DNA of 64,000 nucleotides from Podarcis raffonei. Taxonomy: Eukaryota > Chordata > Lepidosauria > Squamata > Lacertidae. The DNA lies in the NCBI RefSeq assembly GCF_027172205.1, contig NC_070604.1, forward strand, positions 74,189,023-74,253,022, read 5' to 3'. This document shows, piece after piece, positions 1-31,658 of the stretch. The stretch's first letter is position 1. Each line of letters opens with the position of its first letter. The notes below the pieces were generated by a model that had not been told where the DNA came from, made no database searches, and saw only the letters and a program-made list of their open reading frames with translations. The position numbers and the translations under genes are program-made.

Positions 1-654
1 TTCCCTAAACTTCGCAGTCTCAGGAACAGGGAAGAAAAATTGGAGAAACTAACAAGATTCCTTACCTTCTCCTGGACCTTAGGCTGCGAATTATGCTTTT
101 ATAAAGTGTGACAAAAAATATTCAGCTGTCTCTATGCACTCAGTTCTTTTCACAGGCTACAAAAATAAAAACACATTGCTATGTTACCATAATAAGTTAA
201 ACACAATCATGAAAAAGTTCAACATTTACATTTGGCCACCGTAAAATCTATACACAGAGAGGCTGAACTTCGTTCCCCATCACTTTAAAGCTATTGTCGC
301 TATTATTCCAGCCAAAAATGACACAAAGGATTGGTTTTCCATAAGATTATCAGAAAAACTGTCTTTTTCGATTAAGATTTTGAGCAACAACAGCCCCAAA
401 GAAATGTGGAACAGATTCCCAGCGCTGGGTGCCCAAGAGGGAGGCACTCTCATGCTCAAAAGGGTGTAGGGGGCGATTAAGCACATTTCCTTCCACGCAC
501 TATGTGCACAGAGATGAATTGTTCGTTTGAGCTGCAGTAATCCATTGAAAAAGGGTTGAGATGAAAGCATTTCTTATAACAGACAGAGGCGTGGTTGAGC
601 TTAGAAGCTCAGCCTAACGCAACGTGTTATAGATAGGTAGCCGTGTTGGTCTGC
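1..654. other. PRR18 downstream flank
   Basis: AT-rich sequence 3' of PRR18. I recognise no exon or repeat family and no clear AATAAA on the minus strand, so the PRR18 transcript end is not placed. Confidence 0.4.
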
Positions 655-850
655 CACAGTCAAAACAAAAAAATTTTTTTTCCTTCCAGTAGCACCTTAA
701 AGACCAACTAAGTTAGTTCTTGGTATGAGCTTTCGTGTGCATGCGTGTATCTGAAGAAGTGTGCATGCACACGAAAGCTCATACCAAGAACTAACTTAGT
801 TGGTCTTTAAGGTGCTACTGGAAGGAAAAAAAATTTTTTTGTTTTGGCAA
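655..850. repeat. 84-bp perfect inverted repeat, Penelope-like relic with hammerhead-like core
   Basis: The left arm 661-744 and right arm 763-846 are perfect reverse complements, separated by 18 bases. The right half reads CTGAAGA (751-757), then a self-complementary 14-mer (759-772), then GAAA (773-776). This is the order of a hammerhead ribozyme core (CUGAUGA, stem II, GAAA), with one change in the first box. The flanking text with 'AGTAGCACCTTAAAGACCAA' is a common reptile repeat that I associate, from memory, with Penelope-like retroelements, which are known to carry hammerheads in their terminal repeats. Family assignment is inference; the palindrome is directly seen. Confidence 0.7.
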
Positions 851-949
851 CGTGTTATGTTATTTTTCAGAAAACACACACACGGTCACAGGCCAGGCCG
901 GTGGAAGAGCTTTCTGCCGACAGAGGAGGAAATCCGTTCACAGTCAACA

Positions 950-2320
950 ACAGGTGATGTGGGAAGGCGACCTTTGGCGACGAAGAACCAAGTACGACAC
1001 CACCCTGAGGAACAGAACGGCGGGCTCGGGTCTGCCTGCTTCTTGGCCGAGGGCCCGGGAGAGGGAGCCCCTGGCCGTCCGCTCACAGGGTGCCCAAGTG
1101 CGGCAGCGTGTCCAGCTTGTCGGCGCGGTCGCGGGCGGCGGCGCTCTCGACACCGCGGAGCCACTCGGTGCACTTGCGCACCAGCCCTTCGTCGGCCGCG
1201 CACGCTCCGGGGACGCCGGCCGCCCCTTCGCCGTCGGCCTCCTCCTCGTACTCCACGTCGTCGTAGCGGTGGCGCTCGTTGAGCAGCGACACCTGCAGCA
1301 GCGCGCGCAAGTCCCCGCCGCCGCCGCCGCCGGCCGAGCACCCAGCCAGGGGGCGCTTCGCGGCGTCCGGGGAGGCGGAGCGGGGCGTCCTCCCGCGTGG
1401 CCGCCGCTGCTGTTGCTTCTCCAGGCTCCGGCGCTGGAGCACCCGGATCGCCTCGGGAGGCAGGCTGAGCGAGAAGCGCAGCGCGGCCTCCCCGCGCCCC
1501 GCCGCGCAAAGGCTCTCGCAGGAGCGCGCGCCCGGGCCCGGCGGCCCCACGACCGAGCGGCCTCGCGACGCCGGAGACGGAGGCGCCCCCGCGGCCGGGG
1601 CGGCTGTGGCGGGCGGGTTCCTGGCGGCCGGCGGCGGGGCGCCTCTGTTGCGCGGCAGCTGCCTCGGGAGAGAAGCGCTGGGCCAAGAGCTCGAGAAGGC
1701 GCCGCCGCCGCCGCCGGGGCGCTCCGCGGGGACCCCGCCGCCGCGACCTTTCCGAGGAGGCTTGGCTGGCGCGAGGGGGGGCGCCGGCGCCTTTTTGGGA
1801 GCGCCCGGGCTCGGCTGCTGCGCGTTCCGGAGCTGGAGTCGGGGGGCGGCAGCAGGTGGTGGCGCGATAGGAGGCAGGGACATGGCGCGGCCGCCGGCGG
1901 GAGCCCCTTCCCTCCTCCTCCTCCTCCTGTGTTCAGCTCGACATCTTCGCCTCAAAGGAGGCGGCGGCGGCGGCCAGCCTCTCGCCCTCAGCCGGGGCTT
2001 CCAGGCAGCTTCCGCGAACGAGCCCGGCCGCACGGCGAACGTCCCTCTCTGGCACTGCGGATGAATGAGACACGCGGCGGTCGCGGCTGGTTGGAGGCGA
2101 GAGGAGGAGCCGAGAGGGCCGGGCGGGGGGAGAAGAGGCGAGGGCTTCGGCGGAGGCCGGCCAGCGGCCGGGCGCCGTGGCTGCGGACGGGCGGGCAGCC
2201 GCCCCCTATCAGGCGGAAAGAGAAAGTCCCGCGAGCGCCGACGGGGGGGGAGGGGCGGCATCAGGCAGCCGAGGCCCGTCTTGCGCCTCCAAGAACACGA
2301 CTTTGCGCGCCTGTAGTTTG
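950..2320. promoter_or_regulatory. CpG island covering PRR18
   Basis: A dense GC- and CpG-rich block covers the whole PRR18 coding exon and about 400 bp upstream. It stops abruptly at an AC/AT simple repeat near 2336-2357. Such an island usually marks promoter and first exon. I cannot place the transcription start. Confidence 0.75.
1083..1883 (-). CDS. PRR18: Proline-rich protein 18 (PRR18), intronless
   Basis: One exon encodes 266 residues and ends in TGA at 1083-1085. The ATG at 1881-1883 begins MSLPPIAPPP, which matches the start style of mammalian PRR18 (MPFPPMPPPP, recalled). The open frame runs further upstream to 2261, but that part is GC-rich low-complexity sequence and is probably 5' UTR. 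The amino-terminal half is Pro/Ala/Gly/Arg-rich and probably disordered. The conserved carboxyl end holds LLNERHRYDDVEYEEE, then an acidic stretch, then DEGLVRKCTEWLRGVES and a terminal L-G-T-L. A middle block LSLPPEAIRVLQRRSLEKQ is also typical. Human PRR18 has about 295 residues, so the lizard protein is a little shorter. No catalytic motif, signal peptide or membrane segment is visible and the molecular function is unknown. It lies next to SFT2D1 on the same strand, as in human. Confidence 0.93.
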   Translation of the reverse strand: MSLPPIAPPPAAAPRLQLRNAQQPSPGAPKKAPAPPLAPAKPPRKGRGGGVPAERPGGGGGAFSSSWPSASLPRQLPRNRGAPPPAARNPPATAAPAAGAPPSPASRGRSVVGPPGPGARSCESLCAAGRGEAALRFSLSLPPEAIRVLQRRSLEKQQQRRPRGRTPRSASPDAAKRPLAGCSAGGGGGGDLRALLQVSLLNERHRYDDVEYEEEADGEGAAGVPGACAADEGLVRKCTEWLRGVESAAARDRADKLDTLPHLGTL

Positions 2321-2335
2321 GCTCTTCTTAACACG

Positions 2336-2357
2336 CACACACACATATATATCGTCT
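2336..2357. repeat. Short AC/AT microsatellite
   Basis: Alternating CA followed by TA dinucleotides at the edge of the PRR18 CpG island. Confidence 0.75.
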
Positions 2358-2399
2358 CTCCCCGTTATGCCCCGTCTGGTCTATTGCGCGCAGAATAAA

Positions 2400-3594
2400 T
2401 GTTGCCAGGCTATATCAGAGGTCGAGTTGACACAAGAGCAGCTACTTGTTCGCGGGTGTTCTGCACGGAGCCTTTCACCAATGTACTTGCTCCCAAAGGA
2501 GCAGTTGGGGAAGAAAAAATAACAAAGGTGTCTAATGAGCAGGTAGGATGCTATAGGCATAAGATCAGCTTGAAGATTCAGATCCAAAAGGGATTGCAGG
2601 CACAGTAAGTCTCCATAGTTTTAAGGTTCAGTAGACTTTGGGGAGAAAGCAGCAACAGCTTAACACCCCATCTTTGTCAACAAAGCTTGGCTTGTAACCC
2701 AGATCTCATCCCATTTGTACATGGAATTAGCAAACCAGTAGCACACCCACACAGGGCCCCCAATACACTAACATGATATGCAAAGAGGCTGAACAAAACA
2801 TTTATACACTATGTACTCACACCCTTCATCATTCCACACATCTATAAGACATCCATTTTTAAGGCCGCCTTACACTGAACTATAAGTATTATCTATCCCC
2901 TCCTCTACTTGGGAGAGGTTTTTTTATTTAGCAAGTAAAAACATGAATGCTATTTAACTTTTCACCCCACTATACAAGGCTTGTATAAATAGCCAACCTA
3001 GCAAAATTGGGTGTAGAACCCTTTCTTCCCCTTGGCAACTTGCACGATGCCAAAATTACACGGTATCTAAACATCAAAGATGGTGTTTTTCTTGAATTCT
3101 AAAGCTTTTGTTAGCTCTTAGTTTTTAATGTTGCATGTTAATGCTGGAAATTGTCACTTTATTTAGCATTACTAAGATACACCACAATCCATCTTTAATA
3201 TTTTATTCAAATAAATCCTACATACGACTTACGTTTCCTGACTTTCAGCAGCACACAATACACATTTGTACCAATGTTTATATACCCTCCGTGTGCATCT
3301 GTCTATATCCTTCATCTATCAACTGTGTTCTCCACTTCCATAACCTGTTACCCATTCAGTCCCATGCAAACTACAGCGTACTCACTGTTAAGACCATGTT
3401 AATGGAAGACAATCTTACCCAGCTACGAGTGATCACCAAAGAAGAAGAAGTAAACAGGAAGTATGTAACTGAATGTGTGAAGGGAATGCATGAGCCCAAG
3501 GATCTACTATATAATGGTTTGGCATGGGATGTGAACAACCCAGTAATATCCAAGTGAAATTATTTTACAAAACAGGTAGATCTTCAATTCAAGA
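2400..3594. other. PRR18-SFT2D1 intergenic spacer
   Basis: About 1.2 kb between the PRR18 upstream region and the inferred SFT2D1 polyadenylation site. It is AT-rich. The longest open frame (3135-3557, plus strand) shows no recognisable domain. Nothing else is seen. Confidence 0.4.
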
Positions 3595-4221
3595 GTGCAT
3601 ATTTTTAAAGTATATTTATTTTGTAGTCAATGATTTAATATATTACTCATAAGCACTTTTAGTCAAGTGTATTTTAAGTATCACAGTACAAAAAGTTGGC
3701 ATTTAAAATATAAGCTTAACAAGAAGTTCAAGCATTTTAAAACAGCCTTACACATTTACAGTCTTTTCAGGCTAACACATACTTTAACTTTTCAAAAAAG
3801 CCCCATTAGCTATAAATTTGGCAAATACTTCATTTTACAATAATTTTAAAATTCTTTGGGAAAAGCATGTAACAATAATGCACAAATGGTACGATAAATA
3901 GCAAATTTTAGACAAAAGTATTTACATGCATTTTACCTGAAATCCAAAGACTACTTTGATCTAGTTTTGAGATTAAACTATGTTAGCCAAACCTGATGCA
4001 ACAGTTTTAAGACTCCGACATTACCAAATATTTTAAGAACAAATATTTAAAGGTTTCCTGATGTGCCAGTGCTGTGTGTTTTTAAAAGATTATTTTGCTA
4101 ACACAATTTAATCTATTGTGGAAGGTGGATTTCACCATTTCAGGCGCTGAAACAATCCAAGTAAACTTGGAAGAAATGTAGTTGGCTTCCAAAAATATTG
4201 CAGATTTCTTCTCAGTTCACT
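3595..4221 (-). other. SFT2D1: SFT2D1 3' untranslated region (inferred)
   Basis: AT-rich sequence after the stop. The first canonical AATAAA on the minus strand is at 3615-3620, so the transcript probably ends near 3595, giving a UTR of about 630 nt. Confidence 0.6.
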
Positions 4222-15159
<10,938 letters not shown>

Positions 15160-15330
15160 TGCCGCGGCACCTGCCTCTCAGCGCCGCCGACCCCCGTCGC
15201 CGAGAAGTGCCCACACGCTCCGCCTGCTCTTCCTCGCGGGGCTCTCGCCTTGTCAGCTCCTCTGCCTCAACCGCCTCCTGAGGGAAAGCTAAACCGGAAG
15301 CTGGCCGTAGAGAAAAACCGGAAACACCTT
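15160..15330 (-). promoter_or_regulatory. SFT2D1 CpG promoter with ETS-like sites
   Basis: GC-rich sequence upstream of the SFT2D1 ATG with two ACCGGAA cores near 15293-15299 and 15317-15325. These fit ETS/GABP sites often found in housekeeping promoters. Transcription start is not placed. Confidence 0.5.
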
Positions 15331-17149
15331 TGAGTTGGGTTCAGCCAACCGTCATGGCTCCAAATGCCCCCAACCCCACCCCGCCGATATCAGTAGTCCC
15401 GCCTTCTCCTTCTCCTCGCCGAATAGCGATCAAAACACCCGCTGGCCACGCCCCCTTCTCCTTTTGCTTGTCACACGCAGCAGGGCTCGTTTCCGGTTTC
15501 TCTTCGAAGGCCGCCATGTGCGGGACATTGTTTCCCCCCCACTTACATTCAATGGAGAACCCGAAGTCAGCTTGGTTTTTGTTTGGTTGGGGTTTTTTTG
15601 CATTGTCTCTTACCCGTTTTGTTCCCGTCCTCGTATCCACGTGACTTTTCTTCCAGCGATCTTCAGATTTCGCCCCCCAATTCTTCTCTAATCGAACCGA
15701 TCCATCACTTTCAGTTACAGGCGTGTCGTTCGCTCAGTGTTCCTTCTGTTATAAATGAGCTGCATTTATTTTTAGTGTTAGGAGCGCTGGCACAAGTAAA
15801 CAAAATTCCACAAAATAGAACGTAAAACCGCCAGTGACAAATGGCAGAGATAAAACAAATTGCGATATATATATGTAAACCAATGGCTAAATCAGAAGCC
15901 GCCTAGGTTTGTGTGTTCTAACCACATGTAAGAATTGTGCAACGCCTCACAACCCATGTATTGCTCTATGACCGTATTAAGGCTATTTTTACCTTCTATT
16001 TTCAATTTTTACATTTTAAACTGAAGAACTGCCTTGAGTGTATTGGGAAAGGGTACCATATGAATGATAAAACATTAGTTTCATGGGATGCAGTCATTCT
16101 TAGTAAGAATAAGTGAGGCAAATGGGCATTACAAAAACCGCCATCATTGATAAACATTCTTCCCACAAATTTCAGTTGCACTTTTTCTTGTTCACCCTCT
16201 TCTGACATCATCCTGCTATTTGAATCATTGCCAAAAAAAATAGTTGGATTTTCTGCTGTCTCAAAATAATAATAGTAATAATTTTAAATCCAATAATTGG
16301 GTCAACTGGTCAGCACCCACATTTCAGTAGTCCCATATATATACTGGAAATAATGCAGCTAAAAGGGGCAGTCTAGGATAAGCAGAGCTAATTCAGAGGA
16401 TAAAGGATTGATGAGATCTGCCTAGGCAGAGGTAGACACAGCCTATGTGTAATCTTAAGGATGACTGGCCTATACATAGAAAGGGAGCTCAACTAGGGGA
16501 AGGAAAACTCTGATCCTAAACCTCCACTGCCTTGCAGGACATCTTTGGGAGAAGAATGAGCTAAGGAGTAAACTGTACACAAATCTGGAATGCAGCCCTA
16601 AGACGGGTGGATGATGCCTTATACATCTTCTGACAACTCTTGCAGCCAAGCTGGTGCCAAACGTATCGCTCTCCTTTCCTTTGGGCCACGTGAGTGGGGC
16701 AGAGGGGAGTCTTGTAGTCTGGGCAGCCCAAGCTCGCCATACATGCAGTACATTCCCATTTCGCCACATCGCTGCCCCTGAAGATGCAATTAGTTGGGAT
16801 GAAACAGACGGGTGGGTCTATGCATAAGTCATGGAGCTCCCTGCCCATGCAACCTTGCCTCATTCCTTGATAATCTTTGGCTTCCTTGCAGGGACCATAT
16901 CATTTCAACAGGTACCACCAACAAATGCTATTATCCCACATAATTCTTTTCAGTTGTAGAAAGTGCAAGTACTATGTCATAGAATTAGCACGATGTCTGC
17001 ATGGTTAGACCCAATTCAATGGCAACACAATTCTCCCTAGCCAAGGTAGAGCAGAAGCTCCAATTCCTTGGAAAACAGGCAACCAGAGGTTTACATTGGT
17101 GGAACCAGTGGCAGATAGTTCCGAAGGTGGAACTGAAACAACAGGAGAT

Positions 17150-17660
17150 TGTTATGTGTATAACAACTGTTTGTTTTCTTCTCTAGATGCTGCTTTTGTT
17201 TTCGCAGCTCACTTCGACTCATATGGGGGAGGATGTTGTAATATGAGTGCTCAGCAGCTGCGAACTCATAGCTCATTGTTTACATCACATGATGTGTCTG
17301 ATGGGTCTGAGCGTGAGACTGGATGTTTGAAGCTCTTCTCAGAGTTGTGTTCTCAGTGTAACTTGAGACCTTCCTGTTGTTCCTGCAAAGGGGGAGTCAG
17401 TCAGTTGTATGGAGGCTTCTGAGAGAGAAGTTATGTCTTTGTACAGTGTACAGTCTGTGAAATAAAGTAGAATGGAATAGACTACTTTTCAGACTGTTTT
17501 CTTTCTCCCGCTGTCATGCAAGGGGGAAGGGAGTGTGCATCTCTCAAGAGGGAGGTGTCGCTTATTGAAGACCTCCCTGGTCTGACCGAAAACCAGCCAG
17601 GGTAGATCCCCGGCAACAGGCCCCAGAGCCTGGGAAGAGGAGTCAGCCTTTCCCAAGGGG
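17150..17660 (+). mobile_element. Possible solo-LTR-like fossil
   Basis: A block starting TGTTATGTG with an AATAAA signal near 17460, followed by a C/T-rich stretch, has the general layout of a retroviral-type LTR. No flanking coding part or clear target duplication is seen, so it may equally be another repeat or the end of an unknown plus-strand transcript. If real it is a degraded relic. Confidence 0.25.
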
Positions 17661-17761
17661 GCCAGTTTCCAACATTCCAGAGTCTATAATTTTGTGAGAT
17701 AAGGTCTAAATTTACATAGCCAAGTGCTGAGCATCAGTTGATAATGCTGCATTGGCATTTA

Positions 17762-18125
17762 CCGTATTTTTCGCTCTATAACACGCACCAGACCATAACA
17801 CGCACATAGTTTTTAGAGGAGGAAAACAAGAAAAAAAATATTCTAAACGAAATAGTGGATATATGATTTTTGTGGTTCATGCTGTGGCCACAGACATGTG
17901 ATCTGACAGTGAGTTTGGAGTAGCCCAATGCAAAAATCCTGAGGATCCATGTGGATCCATGCTTTGTAACCACGGAGGAGGGAAGGAAGGGGAACCATGG
18001 ATCCTCTGCTCACAACTGCAGCAGATCCCCCCGCCACCCGCAGGCATTCGTTCCATAACACGCACAGACATTTCCCCTTACTTTCTAGGAGGAAAAAAGT
18101 GAGTGTTATGGTGCAAAAAATACGG
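17762..18125. mobile_element. TA-flanked MITE (CCGTATTTTT termini)
   Basis: A 364-bp element with termini CCGTATTTTTCGCTCTATAA and its inverse ending AAAAAATACGG, flanked by TA at both sides (17760-17761 and 18126-18127). Subterminal ATAACACGCAC repeats recur at both ends. TA duplication suggests Tc1/mariner-type mobilisation. Confidence 0.75.
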
Positions 18126-19404
18126 TATTTTGCTTTTTTAAAAAAAGGAAAATATGGAAGTAGCAACAATGTAAGGTTTTCGGGAGCTATATCACTTAAG
18201 GAATCTGAAGTCCTAATCCATGAAAATAATTTGTGTAATCTGCTATTCATTTATATTTAGGGATCTGTTCTTCCCAGTTACAAAAGAAGTAGCTACTAAA
18301 ATGTAGAAAATCACATCTTTAGCACTATCAGTGGTCAAAGGACTGTTTTTGCACCTTCTTCTCATGGATTCCATATATCCTTACACCAATCTATAGATCA
18401 ATACAGCCCACTTCCATATTAGCAAGTCAGTAGAAAAGAAGAGAAACTACCTGTATGCTTTTACCAAGGTATGTATTAATATTAGCTTGGAAGTCTTTAC
18501 AACAGAAATGGACCTCACACACAAGAAGTTCCACCCTTCATAGATTTTTCATAAATGGTAGCTTGTTTTGTTCAATCCAATAATGCAAGTACAGTACCAT
18601 TTTTATTAACATAGCTGAAAAACCGTTAGTACAAAATTTTCTCAAAACCGTTTATTGCCATTAGTTTAATTAATTTCATATTGTAACTCCTTCACCTGCT
18701 GAGAAAGTTTACTGCCCCCAAAGTTGTTGAACTAAAAAAACTATTCAATGTCCTCAGTACATGGTACTTTACAATTGTTGATAAAAGTCATAAGTGCTAT
18801 AGGAGGAAGTAACTAGAACATTGTGCTGAAATTTATAATTCTGGTAGACTGGAGTATCCTTCAACACTCTAAAAGCCTTCATTTAAGTCTGCAGTTAAGT
18901 TTTGTATTAAATAACATTTAAAAGTTTCTAGTAATAGCTTCATGGGACAATTAAAATGGAATTAGGACACAGACACAACTTGACTATCCACAACATTCAG
19001 CATACTTGCAACAAGTGGGACACTTCAGCTCTTAGGGGTGCAGTCTACATACAATAGAGATGTAGAAGTACACAAATTTTGTTCACTAGGCAAACCTGAC
19101 CACAGACAACAGGATATCCAAGCACTGGATGTAACATTTACAAACAATCCACATGTGAAACTCCTCTGGTACATAGGTCCAAACAATATGGTTGTCAACC
19201 TACATAAGACCCACGAAATTATCCCACGTTTCAGACCTAAAATGCTGGAATTTGCAATTCAGGCTCCATGCAAACATTACTTCTGCAGTGTGGATGTCTA
19301 GCAGGTCTGAGGCAGGACAGATAAAACTATAAAAATTCTACTTTCCACCTACATGTAGCCTGTGCCACTCTCAGATTTTGTCTGAATCAGCCCATAAACT
19401 GTAA

Positions 19405-20060
19405 TGAACTGTTTTCCCCCTTCAGTTTATTTATTGGGGGTGGGGGTGGAGTTAAGACCCGAATATATGGAAGAGCACAGATACAACATTCAAATCAGTC
19501 AGCAGTCAGTCAGCAACTACTCTTTTTCAGTCAACATCGTACTGCTGATAGGAGAGCCTGATAATACAATTTAATTATAAAAACAGTCAGGAATGGGTGC
19601 TTCTGAACACAAGCTCTATTTTATGGCAACTACAATGCACTTAAGGAGACAGAACCACCATTCTTGAGTACATGTGTGCCAGGCTGCCAAATACCCATTG
19701 TTAAATTCTTAAAATCAAAATGCACAATTTGGTTCAGAGCCTGTTTGTTGCAGCTTGTGAACAATTCTTATCCTCTTGAAAAGTTGTTATGTGTGCATGC
19801 TGAACAATTTCATAAATAAATAAATATAAAAATGCAGTATTTGTAAGGCAAGATGTTTGATGCAATGTTTCAAACTGCTGGGTGGATCTTTTTAAAAGGC
19901 AGGCTACAAAATTCAGGGATGGGATGACATTGAACGTTTCCATGAATTTTAATGAAATGGTGATGCAAAAATATTGGACACAGCAACTGTGGATGGCAAA
20001 AACATTCATTGATTGTAATCTGTGGAGCACCTTTTCCATTTCCCCCTGTTAAAAAGGCAC
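19405..20060 (-). other. MPC1: MPC1 3' untranslated region (inferred)
   Basis: Follows the stop codon. Two overlapping AATAAA signals lie at 19426-19435 on the minus strand, giving a UTR of about 640 nt. Confidence 0.6.
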
Positions 20061-28652
<8,592 letters not shown>

Positions 28653-29601
28653 GGCGGAGGCGAAGGAGCGACGGAGAGAAGAAGAAGAGCCACCCGCGTC
28701 GCCGCCTCTGCCGCTTCCAATGACAAGCTCCTCAGGCGCGGAGGGCGAGACGCCTCTTCACGACCGGCTTCTGCTTTACGGTAACGCCTCCGTTTTCATC
28801 ACAACCCGGCTGCCCATTGGCGCAAACGGCGGCGGCGCCCCTTCTCCTCATTAACTTTACAACGAGGTGCCGTAAAGCGCGGGAGGGGCCCCTTGCTTAG
28901 AAGTGCCGGAGGCCATGGCGGGGGGGGGGCGGTGCGGGAACTGAATGCCACAACATTTAAAGCCAAATTGGCCTTTCACCTCCCGCCCCCTAGCCGGGCG
29001 ATGCGTCATGGTGGGCAGGGCTTCTCTGAGCCTCTATTGGTTGCGCGCGAGAGTCTGCTTGCTTCCTATTGGCGAGGGGCGGTGGCACGGCGTGCTGTTC
29101 ATCCCCCCCTCCCACCATGGCTTTCAGTTGGCCTGTCAAGGGCAAGAAGAATGGCAGGAGCTGATGAGGCCACAAAGCGGGTTTGCTTCTTATCCTTCTT
29201 TTCACTATGGCGGATGTGCCTGGGATTGAGGCCATAAGCTGTGAAGGGAGCGGTCCCCTCCTCTTATTTCAAGGGCAAGGCAGGCTGAAAAGTGTTGTCA
29301 AAGGGTGAAGACACTGCATTCTCAGCCAGGGTTTAATAAGCCTGTTTTTAGAATGGAGTTTAGGATCAGGATTACAACACTCCCTACTACTTTTTAGACA
29401 GTGTGCTCCAGTGCATTGGATATTATTTTTACAATTATCTTTATTTTTATTGATATCTCACTTTTTACCCCATTTGCACCACTGGCACTCACTGTGGTCA
29501 CTTTTGTTGAGCTATACACCATAACCCTAAGGTCTGTTTTTCAGTTATGCACCACCAGTTCAGATTAGTCCTTTATATATATGAGGAGTACTTACTTATA
29601 A

Positions 29602-29853
29602 GGGACGGCTGCCCCTATGGTCTAAACCACTGAGCCTCTTGGGCTTGCCAATCACAAGGTCAGTGGTTCAAATCCCCATAACGGAGTAAGCTCCTGTTGC
29701 TCTGTACCAGCTCCTGCCAACCTAGCAGTTTGAAAGCACGTCAGTGCAAGTAGATAAATAGGTACTGCTGTGGCGGGAAGCTAAATGGCGTTTCCGTGTG
29801 CTCTAGTTTCCATCACGGTGTTCTGTTGTGCCAGAAGTGTTTTAGTTATGCTG
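29602..29853 (+). repeat. Sauria SINE, 3'-truncated and diverged
   Basis: Keeps the tRNA-like head with AAGGTCAGTGGTTCAAATCC as B box and the CCTGCCAACCTAGCAGTTTG block, but lacks the Bov-B-like tail. It has more substitutions than the other copies. Confidence 0.85.
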
Positions 29854-30169
29854 TCATTAGTTTATGTCTCAATTCATTACACACACACACAGATAGGTAC
29901 TCAATTTAAGTACAGTAGATAAACATGTCATCTTTATAACTGGGGGGGGGATAGATTGTAAGTCTGATGGCAGGGGCTGTCTTATTTAATTGATTCTAAG
30001 TAAGCTACTCTGAGATTCTGTTTGGCTGAAGAGGGGTACAAATGTTATAAATTATTTTAGATCCCCTCTTTTTAGTTGCCAGGATCCCCCCCTGCAGTTC
30101 TTTAAAAGTAGAAGTGAACTGCTGGTTTTCCACATTTAAATCAAAACACATTGACAAATATCTAGCTAG

Positions 30170-30229
30170 GTCATACTCAAGAGTAGACCCACTGAAATAA
30201 ATGGACAATGGGTCTATTCTGAGTATGAC
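30170..30229. repeat. Short foldback MITE
   Basis: Left arm 30170-30191 (GTCATACTCAAGAGTAGACC) is nearly the reverse complement of 30209-30229. It is a common reptile/bird palindromic repeat; the superfamily is not known to me. Confidence 0.6.
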
Positions 30230-31658
30230 TAACAGTGAATATTACCTACTGTATATTTAAAACAGCTACTGGATGGCTCTCAGCAGCTTTCAATTTCAAA
30301 AGTGCAAGGAGAGTTTTTATCTAGAAAAGATTATTTTTAACCCAGGGAATGCTGCCTTTTAACATGACTTTTAGCCTCTTCTAAAGAAGGCAAACAAGTT
30401 GGATGGTTGATGTTATCTTTGGTTAGAAGCAAGAGATAACGGAAATGCCTGTTTCCCTGCTACCTTTGGATATAAACAGCACTCTTTATGAACTAGTTTA
30501 AGCTTGCTTCATCTCTCTATATACCCTGCAGCTCTTCCTCCTCAAGAGAAGTTCTGAATGCTTCTTGTTGCTAACAGGGGCTTTTAAAAGAAGAATCAGA
30601 ACACCTCCACACAAAATGCCACTTGGGGCTCAATATACCCAAGCTCCACAGGGGCAGTTTCTTTGACTATATGAGTGAAAGAGACAAACAACCCTTCACC
30701 TAATTTGTTCATTATCATCACCTTTGATCCAGTTCCTCGACAAACACACACAAAAGGCCATTTAGGTCGATAAGTGGTGGATTATTAAACAGTGAGTATG
30801 CTGGATGGAGGACTGACCTGAATACTGTAAACACGAATGTCCTTTCCAGAATAACTGGGATCAAGGGGAAAGTGTCAGCTGCTCAAGTACAGTGTGAAGG
30901 CTGTGAACCAATCCGGGGCTTCTGTCAGCCGTAAAATCCTTCCGCCATAGACAGTACAATCCTATATTCTCTAGTTCTTGAAGTCTTCTGAAGTGGAGGC
31001 TCTATCTGCTGCTGAAACCACTCCTGCAGAAGTGCCTCCACACATTATGCAAATGCTTCCCCAATAAAGTTCTCCCTGCAGACCCCTGAAAAGGGAGTAC
31101 TGTAGAAGTCATAGGCAGGCCTGTGCACAGGAAGAGGGGACAGCCGGGTACACTTTCCCCAGGCCTTGGAGGGCTAAGCAGGCTGGGGGCCCCACCAGAG
31201 ACTGGCTGCTTTTTGGTTTGAGTTTATAACTATTCTAAAAAGTCTCCCACCCTGGGCCTCAGAAAAGCTCTGCACTGGCCTGGTCATAGGTGAGGCATGA
31301 GTGGCACGGGGAGAAGTATACAGACATGGTATACTAACCTCCCACTATGCAATTCTAACACACCAGACATCTACATCAGGACAGGACCAAGACAACACCC
31401 AAACCATCCCCAGCTCAGGAGGAGAGGGGAAAGGAAAAGTGTGCCAGGCGGAGAAATCTTCCTATATTATTGGAGTCAATGAGAGAGGAACTGAGCTTGG
31501 CTTCTATGGCTCTGAGAGTCTTGGTTCTAAGAAATGTGTTCTCAGAATGGTCCTAAGAACCTTATTCTAACAGTTTCTATGTTTTGAAGTTTCCTGCAGT
31601 CCCCAGATCTCAGCACAATAGAGGATTCACACACTCTGATTTTTCAGAATGGACAGAG

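Larger units (their letters stand above)
15331..19425. other. SFT2D1-MPC1 intergenic region
   Basis: About 4 kb between the SFT2D1 promoter and the inferred MPC1 poly(A) site. It has a second GCCGCCATG site near 15510, a cysteine-rich minus-strand open frame at 16561-16863, a possible LTR-like block near 17150-17660 and a TA-flanked MITE at 17762-18125. The remainder shows no feature. Confidence 0.5.

Noticed and set aside
852-2522. A 556-codon plus-strand open frame across PRR18
   Set aside because: It is the antisense shadow of PRR18 in a GC-rich island where stops are rare. It is Arg/Ala-rich low complexity with no domain.
3135-3557. A 140-codon plus-strand open frame
   Set aside because: No recognisable domain, AT-rich composition and no splice or promoter context. 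Probably chance.
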